Counted from the first letter of the stretch, positions 26,181 to 36,297 are shown. The stretch is 64,000 bases of DNA from Nitratidesulfovibrio sp. (GCF_040373385.1 NZ_JBDXXH010000004.1:425952-489951); one strand, 5' to 3'. Numbers and translations are program-made. The notes: a model not told the origin generated them from the sequence alone.

Positions 26181-26456
26181 CTAATCGTTGAGGAATTCTT
26201 TCAGTTCCTTCCCGGCGCGGAAGAAGGGCAGGCGTTTGGGCTGGACGACGACCATGTCGCCGGTCTTAGGGTTGCGACCGGAGTAGCCGCCGTAGTCCTT
26301 GACCTTGAAGCTGCCGAAACCGCGAATTTCCACGCGGTCACCATCGGTCAGCGCTTCCTTCATGTTGTCCACGAAGGTGTTCACGACCATGGCGGCTTCC
26401 TCGATGGGGATGTTCGTCTCTTCGGACAGCGTCTTGATGAGTTCGCTCTTGTTCAT
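26181..26456 (-). CDS. HU/IHF family DNA-binding protein
   Basis: This is a nucleoid-associated histone-like protein of 91 aa that bends DNA as a dimer. It begins MNKSELIKTLSEE. The core VEIRGFGSFKV precedes the DNA-binding beta-arm, which includes GRNPKTGD with the intercalating Pro. The length and the short C-terminal helix (ELKEFLND) match HU. HU and IHF subunits are hard to separate by eye; I favour HU because the arm reads GRNPKTG. GGAGGATTCC precedes ATG. Confidence 0.94.
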   Translation of the reverse strand: MNKSELIKTLSEETNIPIEEAAMVVNTFVDNMKEALTDGDRVEIRGFGSFKVKDYGGYSGRNPKTGDMVVVQPKRLPFFRAGKELKEFLND

Positions 26457-26675
26457 GGAATCCTCCGTGGTGCGGCGGTGCGGTGGGGGCGGCTCGTTTC
26501 GCCCCGGATGACGTGGCCGACGTGGCCGGTAACTTCGATACGTGGCGTGGTGCCTGCCGCCGGATGCGCTGAAGTCTTGTCACGACAGCCCTTCCACAGG
26601 GGGAGGGTAGGGTTTCGTGGCAATTCCAAAGACAATGGACGCACTATGGCCGAAGATGGTCAAGGTTTCAAGGGG

Positions 26676-27494
26676 TTAATATGCCTCTTCCGAAAGTGCG
26701 CGCAACGGGGGCCTGTCGGCCAGTTCCGGCAGCAGTGCGGCGCGCATGCGTTGCAGCTTTACCGCGATGGAAAAAAGGTCTTGCGCGGCGGGGGATTGCG
26801 GCGCAACGCGCATCAGCGGCTTCTGCTTGCGCACCGCGTCCGGCACGGCCTTGTCCAGGCGCACGCCGCCCAGGAATTGTGGCTCGATGTCCAGGAACTT
26901 GCGGCAGGCTGCGGCCAGGCGTTCGAAGGTCTGCGTCTCTTCCTTGCGCGATTCCGCCTGGTTGACGATGACGAAGAAGTCGCGCACCCCGTGCTGGGTG
27001 GAAAGCACCTTCATCAGCGCATAGCTGTCGGTGAGCGAGGTGGGTTCCGGCGTCACGATGACGATGCGCAACTGGGTCATGGCAGCGAAGGCCAGCACCG
27101 TGGGGTTGATACCCGCGCCAAGGTCCAGGAACAGGAAGTCGTAGCGCGAGAACAGCGGCTCCAGCTTGCGCACCAGCAGGGCGCGCATGTCGCCGTCCAT
27201 CTCCACCAGTTCGGGCACGCCCGATGCGGCGGGCAGGAAGTCGAAACCGCCCTGCTCGATGGGCACGGCGATGTCGCGCGGGGCGGCGTCGCTGTCCAGA
27301 AGGTCCTGCATGTTCCTGTCCGGGGCAATGCCCAGCAGTACGTCCAGGTTGGCCAGTCCGAGGTCGCAGTCCATGAGCAGCAGGGGATGCCCGCCGCGGT
27401 ACAGGCAATAGCCGAGGTTGAGGGCGATGTTGGTCTTGCCCACGCCCCCCTTGCCGCTGAGTATGGAAACACTGAGTGTGGTGTTCTGCGTCAT
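26676..27494 (-). CDS. MinD/ParA-family ATPase (FlhG/YlxH-like)
   Basis: This is a SIMIBI-class ATPase of 272 aa from ATG 27494 (ATG 27509 is an alternative). The deviant Walker A SGKGGVGKTNIALNLG with the signature Lys lies near residues 14-23. DCDLGLANLDVLLG and LFLDLGAGINPTV are the switch regions. There is no C-terminal amphipathic membrane helix like that of MinD. The DLGLANLD pattern and size match FlhG/FleN-type regulators of flagellar number, but no flagellar gene is adjacent, so the role is inferred. The neighbours are a diguanylate cyclase (92 bp upstream) and HU (downstream). Confidence 0.85.
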   Translation of the reverse strand: MTQNTTLSVSILSGKGGVGKTNIALNLGYCLYRGGHPLLLMDCDLGLANLDVLLGIAPDRNMQDLLDSDAAPRDIAVPIEQGGFDFLPAASGVPELVEMDGDMRALLVRKLEPLFSRYDFLFLDLGAGINPTVLAFAAMTQLRIVIVTPEPTSLTDSYALMKVLSTQHGVRDFFVIVNQAESRKEETQTFERLAAACRKFLDIEPQFLGGVRLDKAVPDAVRKQKPLMRVAPQSPAAQDLFSIAVKLQRMRAALLPELADRPPLRALSEEAY

Positions 27495-27585
27495 GTTTCG
27501 TCCGTGCATCAGGCCCGGTGGGCCGTGGGGCGATGGTTGGCGCCGACGTCCGTGGCGGCCCGGCGGCGCGGGGCATCAGCCCCGG

Positions 27586-28566
27586 CTAGTCGTCATTTCC
27601 CGAAAAAAGAAACTGCTTCTCGTCAGACTGCACCATGGTCGAGCGGTCGTAGTCGGGCACGCCCGGCAGCCGGTGCACCCGCACGCGGGCCTTGCCGGCG
27701 GCCTTGGCCTCGTACAGGGCCTTGTCCGCCCGGTCCAGCAGTTCTTCGGCCCGGCACACCGTGGCGCCCTTGCACCCGGCGATGCCCGCCGAAAAACTGA
27801 TCCGGAAGGTTTCGTCACGGCATTCGAAGGATTCGTCGCGCAGGTCCTGCAACAGCCGCTCAAGCAGGGCCTGGGCACGCAGGGGCGAGGCGCCCGGCAG
27901 CAGCAGGACGAATTCCTCGCCGCCGATGCGGGCCGCGACGTCGTAGGCGCGGGTGGCGTCGCGCAGCAGTTCGGCCATGCGGCGCAGCACAAGGTCGCCG
28001 CAGGCGTGGCCCCAGGTGTCGTTGACCCGCTTGAAGTCGTCCAGGTCCAGCATGGCCAGGCAGAGTTCCGTGCCGCCCCGGTGCACCCGTTGCAGTTCCA
28101 GTTCCACCTGGCGCAGGAAGGCCCGGCGGTTCATCAGGCCGGTGAGGGGGTCGTGGTCGCGCTGGTGGGCCAGGTCCTCCACGGCCTTTTGCAGTTCGCG
28201 CAGGTTGAAGTTGGTGCTTTTGTCCAGTTCGATGGCAAACCACTGGCGCAGGCCGTGTTCATCAGCCAGGGTCCGCCAGCGGTGCCGGGTCATGCCCGGA
28301 AACAGGCGGGCCACAGCCAGCAGGGGGCCGCTGGCAGGGTCCTCGCCGTCAGGATTCATATTGTCCGGGCCGGAACTGGCCGGGGGCACACTGTCCGGGT
28401 TCGAACCAGCGGACGCAGCGCGCGCGGCCTCTTCGGCCAGCGCACGGCGCAGGGCGTCCAGTTCGCCCAGCAGTTGGGCGTAATTGCCGGGGGCGTCCGC
28501 GCTGGCGGGCTTGTCAGCCCTGTCGGGACGACCAGTGTCGGCGGCGTCAGTTGGTTTTCTGGCCAT
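27586..28566 (-). CDS. GGDEF diguanylate cyclase
   Basis: This protein is predicted to make cyclic di-GMP from GTP. It has 326 aa from ATG 28566. The N-terminal ~150 residues are soluble and not assigned to a known sensor. The GGDEF domain (~155-315) has DPLTGLMNRRAF, LDLDDFKRVND and the active-site GGEEF (near 215). An RAYD tetrapeptide exactly five residues before GGEEF fits the RxxD inhibitory site for product feedback. No membrane segment is seen. The start lies 20 bases inside the 3' end of prfB, so translation may be coupled. Confidence 0.92.
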   Translation of the reverse strand: MARKPTDAADTGRPDRADKPASADAPGNYAQLLGELDALRRALAEEAARAASAGSNPDSVPPASSGPDNMNPDGEDPASGPLLAVARLFPGMTRHRWRTLADEHGLRQWFAIELDKSTNFNLRELQKAVEDLAHQRDHDPLTGLMNRRAFLRQVELELQRVHRGGTELCLAMLDLDDFKRVNDTWGHACGDLVLRRMAELLRDATRAYDVAARIGGEEFVLLLPGASPLRAQALLERLLQDLRDESFECRDETFRISFSAGIAGCKGATVCRAEELLDRADKALYEAKAAGKARVRVHRLPGVPDYDRSTMVQSDEKQFLFSGNDD

Positions 28567-29678
28567 GGAGGTACAGCAGATAGTCCCGCAGGAGCTGATC
28601 GATGCGGCCGTCCAGCACGGCCTCGACGTCGCCAATTTCCGTATTGGTGCGGTGGTCCTTCACAAGGCGGTACGGTTGCAGCGTGTAGGTGCGGATCTGG
28701 CTGCCGAAGCCGATGGCGTCCTTGCCCGCGTACTGGGCCTTTTTCTCTTCTTCCAGCTTGCGCAGTTCCAGTTCGTACAGGCGGGCCCGCAGGATCTGCA
28801 TGGCCGTGTCGCGGTTGCTGTGCTGCGACTTTTCGTTCTGGCACTGGGCGGTAATGCCCGTGGGCAGGTGGGTGATGCGCACGGCGGAACTGGTGGTGTT
28901 CACGCTCTGGCCGCCGGGACCGCTGGAACGGAAGATGTCGATGCGCAGGTCCGTTTCCTTCATGTCCACGGTGATTTCCTGGCCCACGTCGGGAATCACG
29001 TCCACCGAGGCGAACGAGGTGTGCCGACGGCCGGATGAATCGAACGGCGAAATGCGGATAAGCCGATGGATGCCCTTTTCGCCCTTGAGCAGGCCGTAGG
29101 CGTTGGCCCCGGCCATGCGCAGGGTGACGCTTTTCACGCCCGCCTCGTCGCCCGCCAAGTAGTCCAGGTATTCCGCCTTCATGTCATGGGTGTCTGCCCA
29201 GCGCAGGTACATGCGCACCAGCATCTCGGCCCAGTCCTGGGCTTCGGTGCCGCCCGCGCCGGGGTGGATTTCCACGATGGCGGGCAAGCGGTCTTCCTTG
29301 CCGGAGAGGAGCATGTTCATCTCCGTCTCCTGCAACAGGGTTTCCAGCGCGGCCACCTGGTCGGCCAGCGATTCCAGGGCCTCCTGCCCCGGTTCGCCCG
29401 CCGCCTCTTCCTCCTCGGCCAAGGTCAGCCATTCGGTGACGTCGCGGCGGCAGGTTTCCAGCCGCTCAAGGCGTGTTATCTCGCCTTCAAGCTGGCTTTT
29501 TTCCTGCAAGACCGGGGTGAGTCGTTCGGGGTTGTTCCAGGCGTCGGGGCTGGAAAGCTGGCGCTCGATTTCGTCGAGGCGGTTGCGGTTGCCCGCAAGG
29601 TCAAAGACGCCCCCAGAGCGAGGCGTACTGGTCGATGAGGGCGGCGCTGCGCGCGCGCAGTTCGGCAAGCTGAAGCAT
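28547..29678 (-). CDS. prfB: Peptide chain release factor 2, with programmed +1 frameshift
   Basis: RF2 recognises UAA and UGA. The full protein needs a +1 shift. Frame 0 begins ATG 29678 ([11 protein letters not shown]) and hits TGA at 29603-29601 after 25 codons. The site reads GGGGGCGTCTTTGAC: a Shine-Dalgarno-like G-run, slippery CTT, stop TGA and following C, the canonical autoregulatory arrangement. Skipping T 29603 gives 376 aa, close to the usual ~365. In the +1 frame I see the anticodon-like SPF (RISPFDSSG) and the catalytic GGQ ([10 protein letters not shown]). The open frame upstream of 29678 in the +1 register is not real coding. It follows lnt and precedes the GGDEF gene. Confidence 0.96.
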
Positions 29679-29721
29679 GTGGATGGTGTGTCTGTTTGCG
29701 GGGTTGTGCGTGGGGCGTGTT

Positions 29722-31290
29722 CTAGGGGCGGCGGCGTGCTGGCCACAGCAACGCAAGGAAGGCCAGCACGAGGGCCACGGGCCATACCAGATGGTGTATC
29801 CGGTGGAACACGGTGGCTTCCGTGCGGGCCGTGGCCATGCCGCTGATAACTTCTGCCCGGAACAGGCCGCCGCGTTCGGCGATGCGCCCGTGCGGGTCGA
29901 TGAGGGCGGAAATGCCGGTATTGGTGCCGCGCAGTACGTAGCGGCCCTGTTCCACGGCTCGCAGCACCGACAGTTGCAGGTGCTGTTCCGGGGCCGAAGT
30001 GGTGCCGAACCACGCGTCGTTGCTGATGTTCACCAGAACGTTGGCGCCGTCGGCAACGCGTTGCTGCGCCAGTTCCGGAAAAATGGTTTCATAGCAAATG
30101 AGCATGCCCAGCGCAAGGTTGCCAAGCCGTAGCGGGGCCACGTACGCGCCAGGTGTGAAATCGCCCACGCCCTGCATCAGGGTTTCCAGAAAGGGCATGT
30201 CCAGGCCGGGGGGGGCGTATTCGCCGAAGGGAACAAGGTGTTCCTTGTCGTAGTGCCCGGCGTCGCCGCCGTTTTCGTCCACCAGCATGGCCCGGTTGTA
30301 CAGCAGAAAGCCCCGCTTTACCGGCGCGTTGACATAGCCGGGCGTGCCCACCAGCACCGGGGTGCGGTTGGCGGCGGCAAAGGCGCGGATGGCCGGGCCG
30401 AATTCCTTGTGCTCCTGAAAGTAGAAAGGCATGGCCGTTTCTGGCCACACGATCAGGGCGGGGTGCCCGGCGCTGACGGCATCCTTGCTCAGGGCAAGGT
30501 AGCGGTCCACGGTGGAGCGCTGGAAGGCCGCCTCCCATTTCTGGTCCTGGTCGATGTTGCCCTGCACCAGCGCCACCCGGAACGATTCGCCATCCTTGGG
30601 CAGGCCGCGCGACAGGATGTAGGCGCCATGCCCCACCAGCCCGAAGGCCACCAGCGATGCCCCCAGCGCGCAAGCCAGGGTCTGGGCCAGGGACGCGGGG
30701 GACACGGAGCGCCGCACGCCGGGGCAGCGGGGACCGCATTCCGGGGCGATGGCGCCCATGGTCCAGCATACCACGGCCACCAGCAGGCCGGACAGGCCAT
30801 AGGCACCCACCAGCGAAACGCCCTGGATGGCTACCGGCCACGGAACGAAGGCGGCGGACAGGGTAAGCCACGGAAAGCCGGTCAGGAACACCCCGCGCAG
30901 CACTTCCAGCAGCAGCCACACGCAGCCCAGGAACAATCCGCGTCGGAACGGGCCCAGCCGGTCGCGCGTCAGGTGCACGGCAAGGCAGAACAGCCCACCG
31001 TACAGGCCCACGTAGGCGCCGATGGCCACGGCGCAGGGCACGGCCAGCACCCATGGCAACTGGCCATATTCATGCACGGGCAGGGCCAGCCAGTACAGGC
31101 AGGCCGAGGCGCCGACGATGCCGGTAAGCCAGCCCAGGCGAAAGGCGGGCCACCGGCCCGGTGCGCCAAGGCCCAGCAGCAGCAGGGCGAGGGGATAGGC
31201 AAGGGCGAGCAGCGGCAGTTGGGCCAGAGGGTTGGGAAAGCCCAGCCACAACCCAAGGGCGCCGAGAAGGATGCAGAGTGCGTTGCGCAT
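29722..31290 (-). CDS. lnt: Apolipoprotein N-acyltransferase
   Basis: This is an inner-membrane enzyme adding the third acyl chain to lipoproteins. It has 522 aa from ATG 31290. About six N-terminal hydrophobic segments (~1-215) are followed by a periplasmic nitrilase-fold domain (~235-490). The catalytic triad is recognisable: Glu in VWPETAMPF, a Lys in the middle of the domain, and Cys in LICYETIFPEL. A last hydrophobic helix lies at the C-terminus (LVWPVALVLAFLALLW). The start is uncertain because no clear ribosome-binding site precedes it, but the first membrane helix begins immediately. Lipoproteins encoded nearby (38121 and 24765) are possible substrates. Confidence 0.92.
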   Translation of the reverse strand: MRNALCILLGALGLWLGFPNPLAQLPLLALAYPLALLLLGLGAPGRWPAFRLGWLTGIVGASACLYWLALPVHEYGQLPWVLAVPCAVAIGAYVGLYGGLFCLAVHLTRDRLGPFRRGLFLGCVWLLLEVLRGVFLTGFPWLTLSAAFVPWPVAIQGVSLVGAYGLSGLLVAVVCWTMGAIAPECGPRCPGVRRSVSPASLAQTLACALGASLVAFGLVGHGAYILSRGLPKDGESFRVALVQGNIDQDQKWEAAFQRSTVDRYLALSKDAVSAGHPALIVWPETAMPFYFQEHKEFGPAIRAFAAANRTPVLVGTPGYVNAPVKRGFLLYNRAMLVDENGGDAGHYDKEHLVPFGEYAPPGLDMPFLETLMQGVGDFTPGAYVAPLRLGNLALGMLICYETIFPELAQQRVADGANVLVNISNDAWFGTTSAPEQHLQLSVLRAVEQGRYVLRGTNTGISALIDPHGRIAERGGLFRAEVISGMATARTEATVFHRIHHLVWPVALVLAFLALLWPARRRP

Positions 31291-31485
31291 GCGAGGAGGT
31301 GAAACCCCCGCTGGGGGAAAAGTCAAGTGCTGCAAGGTTACGGATGCGTTGCAGGAAACCGCGCGGGGAGCGGCCTGCGCACGGATTTTTAGACCGGGAA
31401 CGGTGATGCGGGGACGTGGGGCAGGGCAACGGCACACGCATCGGCCAGCATGCGGGGGCATGCTGGCGTGGGGTGCATGGTGCGC

Positions 31486-31530
31486 GGAACTGGCCTGATT
31501 GGCCGAATTCTCCGGAGTGGCCGAATTGTC
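31486..31530. repeat. Five 9-bp tandem units between corC-like gene and lnt
   Basis: GAACTGGCC, TGATTGGCC, GAATTCTCC, GGAGTGGCC and GAATTGTCC run in 9-base register. They belong to the same family as the 34239 array. The rest of the 31291-31629 gap shows no gene. Confidence 0.7.
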
Positions 31531-31629
31531 CATGGGCGTGCCGCGTGCCCGCATGCAGCGGCAGGGGCCGTGCGGTGCGCATCACCCATCAGACCCTCGG
31601 CCCCGCGCAGAGGGCAGGCTGCCCGCCCG

Positions 31630-32607
31630 TCAGGCTGCGTCCAGCGGCCCCACGCGCACGGTACGGATCTGCTTGGCGTCGGCCTCGGCCACCTCGAAGC
31701 GGCGTCCGGCAAGGTCGAACGTCTCGCCCGCCTGGGGCACGTGGCCCGCCAGCATGCTGAGATAGCCGCCGATGGTGTCCACCTCGTCCGAGTCCAGGCT
31801 GATGCCCAGCTCTTCCAGGTCTTCCAGCAGGGCGCGCCCGGAAAGCTGGTAGTTTTCACCGTCCAGGACCACGATGTCCTCGTCGCGCGGGGCGTCGTGT
31901 TCGTCCTCGATGTCGCCCACGATGAGTTCCAGCACGTCCTCGATGGTCACGAGGCCGGACGTGCCGCCGTACTCGTCGAGCACGATGGCCATGTGGTTCT
32001 TGCGACCGCGAAATTCCTGGAGAAGTTCGTAGACGTTCTTGGTCTCCGGCACGAAGTACGGCTCGCGCATCAGCTCGGCCACCGGTGTTGCGCACCCGGT
32101 GGGATCGACGAAGCAGCGCAGCAGGTCCTTGGCGTAGACCACGCCCACGATGTTGTCGCGGTTGTCGCGGTAGATGGGGATGCGGGAATGACCAGAGGCG
32201 ACGATGCGCTCGATGACCTCTCCGAGGGAGTTGTCCACTTCCACGCAGTCGATGTCCGTGCGGGGGGTCATGATGTCCTGGACCTGCGTGTCGTCGAGGC
32301 TCAGGATGTTCAACAGCATCGAGCCTTCGTCGGCGTCCAGTTCGCCGTCTTCGCGGGCTTCGATGATGGCCTGCTCCACCGAGTCGCCGGTGCGGTTCTG
32401 GAACAGCCGCGTGATGCGCGACCAGATGGGACTGCCCGATTCTCCGTCCAAGGGGGGCTCCTGTGTTGTGGTGACGTCGCCGTGGGGCGGGGCGGTATTC
32501 GCCACCGGCGGCTGGCGGGGGTGCCGTCGCGCGCGGGTACCCCCGGCTGGCCGGGGCCTGTCTGGCCGTGCATCTCGGGCCGGTCCGGGACCGGATGCGC
32601 GGGGCAT
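31630..32607 (-). CDS. CorC/HlyC-type CBS-domain protein
   Basis: This is a soluble protein of up to 325 aa. A variable N-terminus leads to tandem CBS domains (~95-230) beginning at [14 protein letters not shown], and then a CorC/HlyC transporter-associated domain (~245-320, [16 protein letters not shown] and [12 protein letters not shown]). [19 protein letters not shown] is the family hallmark. There is no DUF21 membrane domain, so it resembles E. coli CorC, linked to magnesium/cobalt efflux, and is often found beside lnt, as here. The start is uncertain: the first ~45 residues are low complexity, and GTG 32505 is an alternative. Confidence 0.88.
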   Translation of the reverse strand: MPRASGPGPARDARPDRPRPAGGTRARRHPRQPPVANTAPPHGDVTTTQEPPLDGESGSPIWSRITRLFQNRTGDSVEQAIIEAREDGELDADEGSMLLNILSLDDTQVQDIMTPRTDIDCVEVDNSLGEVIERIVASGHSRIPIYRDNRDNIVGVVYAKDLLRCFVDPTGCATPVAELMREPYFVPETKNVYELLQEFRGRKNHMAIVLDEYGGTSGLVTIEDVLELIVGDIEDEHDAPRDEDIVVLDGENYQLSGRALLEDLEELGISLDSDEVDTIGGYLSMLAGHVPQAGETFDLAGRRFEVAEADAKQIRTVRVGPLDAA

Positions 32608-32658
32608 GCGGGAGTCAGGCCGGGGTTGCCAGCGGGTACGGGCGCTTGCGGCTCGCGC

Positions 32659-34047
32659 TCACACTACATCGCTCCCGCTTTCCCTGTAAAGCTCAAGGTG
32701 GCGGCGGATCACCCAGTTGCCGAGGGGTTCCACCTCGCCCTCGTCGGACAGGGGTTTCCAGTCGGCCATGTGGGGGGCGTTGTCGCGGGGCTGGCCCCAG
32801 GCCAGTACCTGAAGGCCCAGTTCCACGTCGCGCGTTTCAAAGGCCACGAAGCGGTTCTGGATGCGGCAGTGCAGCCAGAAGCCCAGGCTGCGGTCGTGCT
32901 GGGGGTCGTATAGTTCCAGCAGGGCGACGAGGCGCCCGCCGATGTCCAGGTTCATGCCCCGCGCCGTGGCGGAACGGGACGTGGCGCGGGGCACCAGCAG
33001 GCGCAGCCCGCCGCCGGAAAGGTTCAGCAGGGCCACGGGCAAGGCGCGGCTGATGTCCGGAAAGAGCGGCGCGAAGCTGTCGTCATGCGGCAGCGACCCG
33101 CCGCAGGTATCGGCGGGGGCATGGGCGCTTCGTCCGGGCATGGGCGCTTCGTCCGGGGCGGTTCCTGTATCGTGCGGGGTGGGCGCATCGATCGGGCAGG
33201 GCGCGCCGTGCGCGGTGAAGCTATTCAGGCTGGTGGCGTCGGGCAGGGCCAGCAGGGGCATGCCCAGGCGGCGACCGTCGGCAGGGGCCGGGGTATCCCC
33301 GCCCATGGGCCACACGGCCAGGCCCAGCACCAGGTGGCGCGGCACGTCCAGCCGCAGGAAGGCGCGCTTCTGCCGTCGTTCCAGCTTTTCCGGCAGGGCC
33401 AGGTCCACCAGCCATACCGCGTCGGCGGCGTGCGGGCCGCGGGGGGCGTTGCGGTCGGCGGAGGGCGCGTGGTGCGCGCCGGTGATCTTTGAGGTGAACT
33501 GATAGTACACCTGCATGCGCTTCTGCTGGGTGCGGAAGTAGCAGTCCACCTCGCGTCCCTTCCACGATTCCGGCACGGTGCGCAGCAGCGAGCATTCCAG
33601 GGTCAGGGCGGAACGGGTGACGGACACGGCCGTGCAGTAGGTGGAACGGCGCCCCGTGGGACCGTGGAACTGCATCTCGAAGCGGCCCCGTTGCAGGATG
33701 GCGGCGTCGAACAACTCGCGGATCACGTGCGGGTCGTTGACCCAGCCTTCGGGGGTGTAGCGCTGGCGGCGCTGGCGCAGTCCGCCCACCAGCAGCCCGG
33801 CGGCCAGCAGGGCGGCCACGGCGGCCACGATGAGCACGAATTCGCGTACCAGGGTGAAATCAGTCTGATGCTCGCCGAAGTGGCGGGATATTTCCGCCAG
33901 AAAGCTGGCCGCCCTGGGGGGGGGCAGGAAAAGGGCGTCGACAGCGGCGCGGGCATGGGCGACGAAGGCAAGGAGATCGGCGAGGGCGGTGGAATCGGTG
34001 AGGCCGGAGACGCTGAGGTTCCACGGGAACGGTGCGGCGCTGCTCAT
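32659..34047 (-). CDS. Membrane-anchored PilZ-domain protein (probable c-di-GMP receptor)
   Basis: A protein of 462 aa. There is one membrane helix near residues 68-90 (VLIVAAVAALLAAGLLVGGL). A cytoplasmic YcgR-N-like beta domain (~105-200) follows, then a PilZ-like region. The latter has RRQKRAFLRLDVP near 228, fitting the RxxxR c-di-GMP-binding arginines, and NLSGGGLRLLVP near 350, fitting the (D/N)xSxxG motif. About 75 residues of low-complexity sequence separate the two PilZ motifs, which is unusual. c-di-GMP binding is inferred from the motifs. A diguanylate cyclase lies 4 kb away on the same strand. Its effector output is unknown. Confidence 0.75.
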   Translation of the reverse strand: MSSAAPFPWNLSVSGLTDSTALADLLAFVAHARAAVDALFLPPPRAASFLAEISRHFGEHQTDFTLVREFVLIVAAVAALLAAGLLVGGLRQRRQRYTPEGWVNDPHVIRELFDAAILQRGRFEMQFHGPTGRRSTYCTAVSVTRSALTLECSLLRTVPESWKGREVDCYFRTQQKRMQVYYQFTSKITGAHHAPSADRNAPRGPHAADAVWLVDLALPEKLERRQKRAFLRLDVPRHLVLGLAVWPMGGDTPAPADGRRLGMPLLALPDATSLNSFTAHGAPCPIDAPTPHDTGTAPDEAPMPGRSAHAPADTCGGSLPHDDSFAPLFPDISRALPVALLNLSGGGLRLLVPRATSRSATARGMNLDIGGRLVALLELYDPQHDRSLGFWLHCRIQNRFVAFETRDVELGLQVLAWGQPRDNAPHMADWKPLSDEGEVEPLGNWVIRRHLELYRESGSDVV

Positions 34048-34238
34048 GATGGTGCCCCGGACAGTTGAGGTACGCCGAAGATCGGGCGGCAGGCTGGGTG
34101 CAGCCGGACGGACGCTCTCTGGACGGTAGCCGCAAACGCCACCTGTCGCAACAGGCGGGACGTTAGAGCTTGAAGGTAGCCGTGGGGGGGACGGGAGCGA
34201 GAAGGCCTTCGTGACGGACTGCGCGGGGGGAATCTGTT

Positions 34239-34337
34239 GAACTGGCTGAACTGGCAGAACTGGCTGAACTGGCAGAACTGGCAGAACGGGCTGGCCTGGT
34301 CGAATGGGTCGAATTGACCAAACTGGCGGAATTGGGG
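34239..34337. repeat. Tandem array, eleven 9-bp units upstream of the PilZ gene
   Basis: A 9-base register with consensus GAACTGGCW (GAACTGGCT and GAACTGGCA alternating, then degenerate units ending GAATTGGGG) spans 34239-34337. It fills much of the 34048-34380 gap between mnmG and the PilZ gene. A reading frame through it on the minus strand would encode only Gln-Phe-Xxx repeats and is not believed. Confidence 0.9.
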
Positions 34338-34380
34338 AAAGGGGGGCGCTGGCGGGACTGGTTGAGTTGGGGGAACCGGT

Positions 34381-36297
34381 TTACCCGACCGAACCTGCCT
34401 GTTTCCGCTCCAGCTTGCGCAGATGAATTTCAATGCAGGTCAGCGCAGCCGGGGTCACCCCGGAAATACGCGCGGCCTGTCCCATGGTGCGCGGCTGGAC
34501 GCGGGTCAGCTTTTCCACGATCTCGCGGGTAAGCCCGGCCACAGCCGCGTAGTCCAGGCCTTCCGGCAGGGGCTGGGATTCCTGCCGGGCGGCGCGCTCC
34601 ACCAGTTCTTCCTGCCGGGCAAGATAGCCGGAGTAGCGGATGATGGTTTCCGCCTCTTCGCGCACTTCCGGCGCGTGGTCCGTGGCTTCCGGCCAGAAGG
34701 CGCGCAGCCGCTCCAGCGACATGGTGGGGCGGCGCAGCAACTCGGCCAGCGACACCGCACGGGTGGGTACCGCCTCGCCAAGGTCGGCGAAGATGGCGCG
34801 GGTGGCGGCGTCGGGCGTCACCCTGTGCTGCTCCAGCCGGGTCATCAGGTCGGCCAGTGCGTCGTGCCGGGTGCGGAACACGGCCCAGTGCCCGTCGTCC
34901 ACAAGGCCGAGGTCGCGGCCAAGCGGGGTCAGCCGGGCGTCGGCGTTGTTCTCGCGCAGCAGCAGGCGGTGCTCCGCGCGCGAGGTGAACATGCGGTAGG
35001 GTTCGCGCGTGCCCTTGGTGACCAGGTCGTCCACCAGCACGGCCATGTACGCCGCATCGCGCCCCGGCAGGAACGGGGGCAGCCCGCGCAGCGCGCACGA
35101 GGCGTTCAGCGCTGCCCACAGGCCCTGCGCCGCCGCCTCTTCGTAGCCGGAGGTGCCGTTGATCTGCCCAGCCAGGTACAGGCCCGGCAGCGTCTTGGCT
35201 TCCAGCGTGGGGTGCAGTTGGATGGGATCGGCGTAGTCGTATTCTATGGCGTAGCCGGGGCGCACGATCTGGGCGTTTTCCAGCCCCGGAATGGTGGCGA
35301 TCATGGCCTTCTGCACGTCCAGCGGCAGGCTGGTGGGAATGCCGTTGGGGTAGCATTCCGGGCTGGACAGCCCTTCCGGCTCGACGAATATCTGATGCCG
35401 CTCCCGGTCGGGGAAGCGGGCCACCTTGTCCTCTATGGACGGGCAGTAGCGCGCCCCGGTGCCGGTGATGACACCCGTGAACATGGGCGAACGGTCGAAC
35501 CCCGCGCGGATGGCGGCGTGGGTACGTTCGTTGGTCCAGGTCATGTAACAGGGCACCTGCGGCAGGCGCACGCCGGGGCCGCGAAAGCTGAACGGGCGCG
35601 GCGGCGTATCGCCGGGCTGTTCTTCCATGACCGAAAAATCGATGCTGGCCCGCAACAGGCGCGGGGTGGTGCCGGTTTTCAGGCGGCCCAGTTCAAGCCC
35701 ATGGGCGCGTAGCGAGGCGGAAAGCCCGACAGCCGGGGCATCGCCAAGGCGGCCACCGGGAAAGTTGGTGAGGCCCACGTGGATCAGCCCGCACAGGAAG
35801 GTGCCGGTGGTCAGCAGCACCGTGCGGGCGCAAAATTCCTGCCCGAGGCCGGTGCGCACCCCGGTGGCGCGGCCATTTGCGGCCAGGATGGCTTCCGCCG
35901 TGTCCTGCCAGACCCACAGATTGTCCTGCGCGAAGACGTCGCGCCGCACCGCGTGCAGGTAGGCATCGCGGTCGATCTGGGCGCGGGTGGCCCGTACGGC
36001 GGGCCCCTTGCTGACGTTCAGGGTGCGGAACTGGATGCCCGCCTCGTCGGCCCACAGTCCCATCATGCCGCCCAGCGCGTCGATTTCCTTGACCATGTGC
36101 CCCTTGGCAAGCCCGCCGATGGCCGGGTTGCAGGACAGATGGCCGATGCGGTCGGCGTTGCTGGTCAGCAGCAGGGTGGGGTGGCCCAGGCGCGCGCTGG
36201 CCATGGCCGCCTCGCACCCGGCATGCCCGGCGCCGACCACGATGCAGTCGAAGATGGCGGGAAACGGGGCCTTGCGCGGCATGAGGGGTGCGGACAT
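34381..36297 (-). CDS. mnmG: tRNA uridine-5-carboxymethylaminomethyl modification enzyme MnmG
   Basis: MnmG (GidA), with MnmE, modifies the wobble uridine of several tRNAs using FAD and methylenetetrahydrofolate. It has 638 aa. The FAD-binding [12 protein letters not shown] lies near 20-31. [22 protein letters not shown], split here as [11 protein letters not shown] and [11 protein letters not shown], and LKTGTTPRL are family signatures. [20 protein letters not shown] sequence ([15 protein letters not shown]) and the C-terminal MnmE-binding region with RISGVTPAA follow. The length is normal. It follows the M20 hydrolase gene by 51 bases on the same strand. Confidence 0.97.
   Translation of the reverse strand: MSAPLMPRKAPFPAIFDCIVVGAGHAGCEAAMASARLGHPTLLLTSNADRIGHLSCNPAIGGLAKGHMVKEIDALGGMMGLWADEAGIQFRTLNVSKGPAVRATRAQIDRDAYLHAVRRDVFAQDNLWVWQDTAEAILAANGRATGVRTGLGQEFCARTVLLTTGTFLCGLIHVGLTNFPGGRLGDAPAVGLSASLRAHGLELGRLKTGTTPRLLRASIDFSVMEEQPGDTPPRPFSFRGPGVRLPQVPCYMTWTNERTHAAIRAGFDRSPMFTGVITGTGARYCPSIEDKVARFPDRERHQIFVEPEGLSSPECYPNGIPTSLPLDVQKAMIATIPGLENAQIVRPGYAIEYDYADPIQLHPTLEAKTLPGLYLAGQINGTSGYEEAAAQGLWAALNASCALRGLPPFLPGRDAAYMAVLVDDLVTKGTREPYRMFTSRAEHRLLLRENNADARLTPLGRDLGLVDDGHWAVFRTRHDALADLMTRLEQHRVTPDAATRAIFADLGEAVPTRAVSLAELLRRPTMSLERLRAFWPEATDHAPEVREEAETIIRYSGYLARQEELVERAARQESQPLPEGLDYAAVAGLTREIVEKLTRVQPRTMGQAARISGVTPAALTCIEIHLRKLERKQAGSVG

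Noticed and set aside
29679..30013. N-terminal extension of release factor 2 in the +1 frame
   Set aside because: The frameshift site and the ATG at 29678 explain the 5' end completely.
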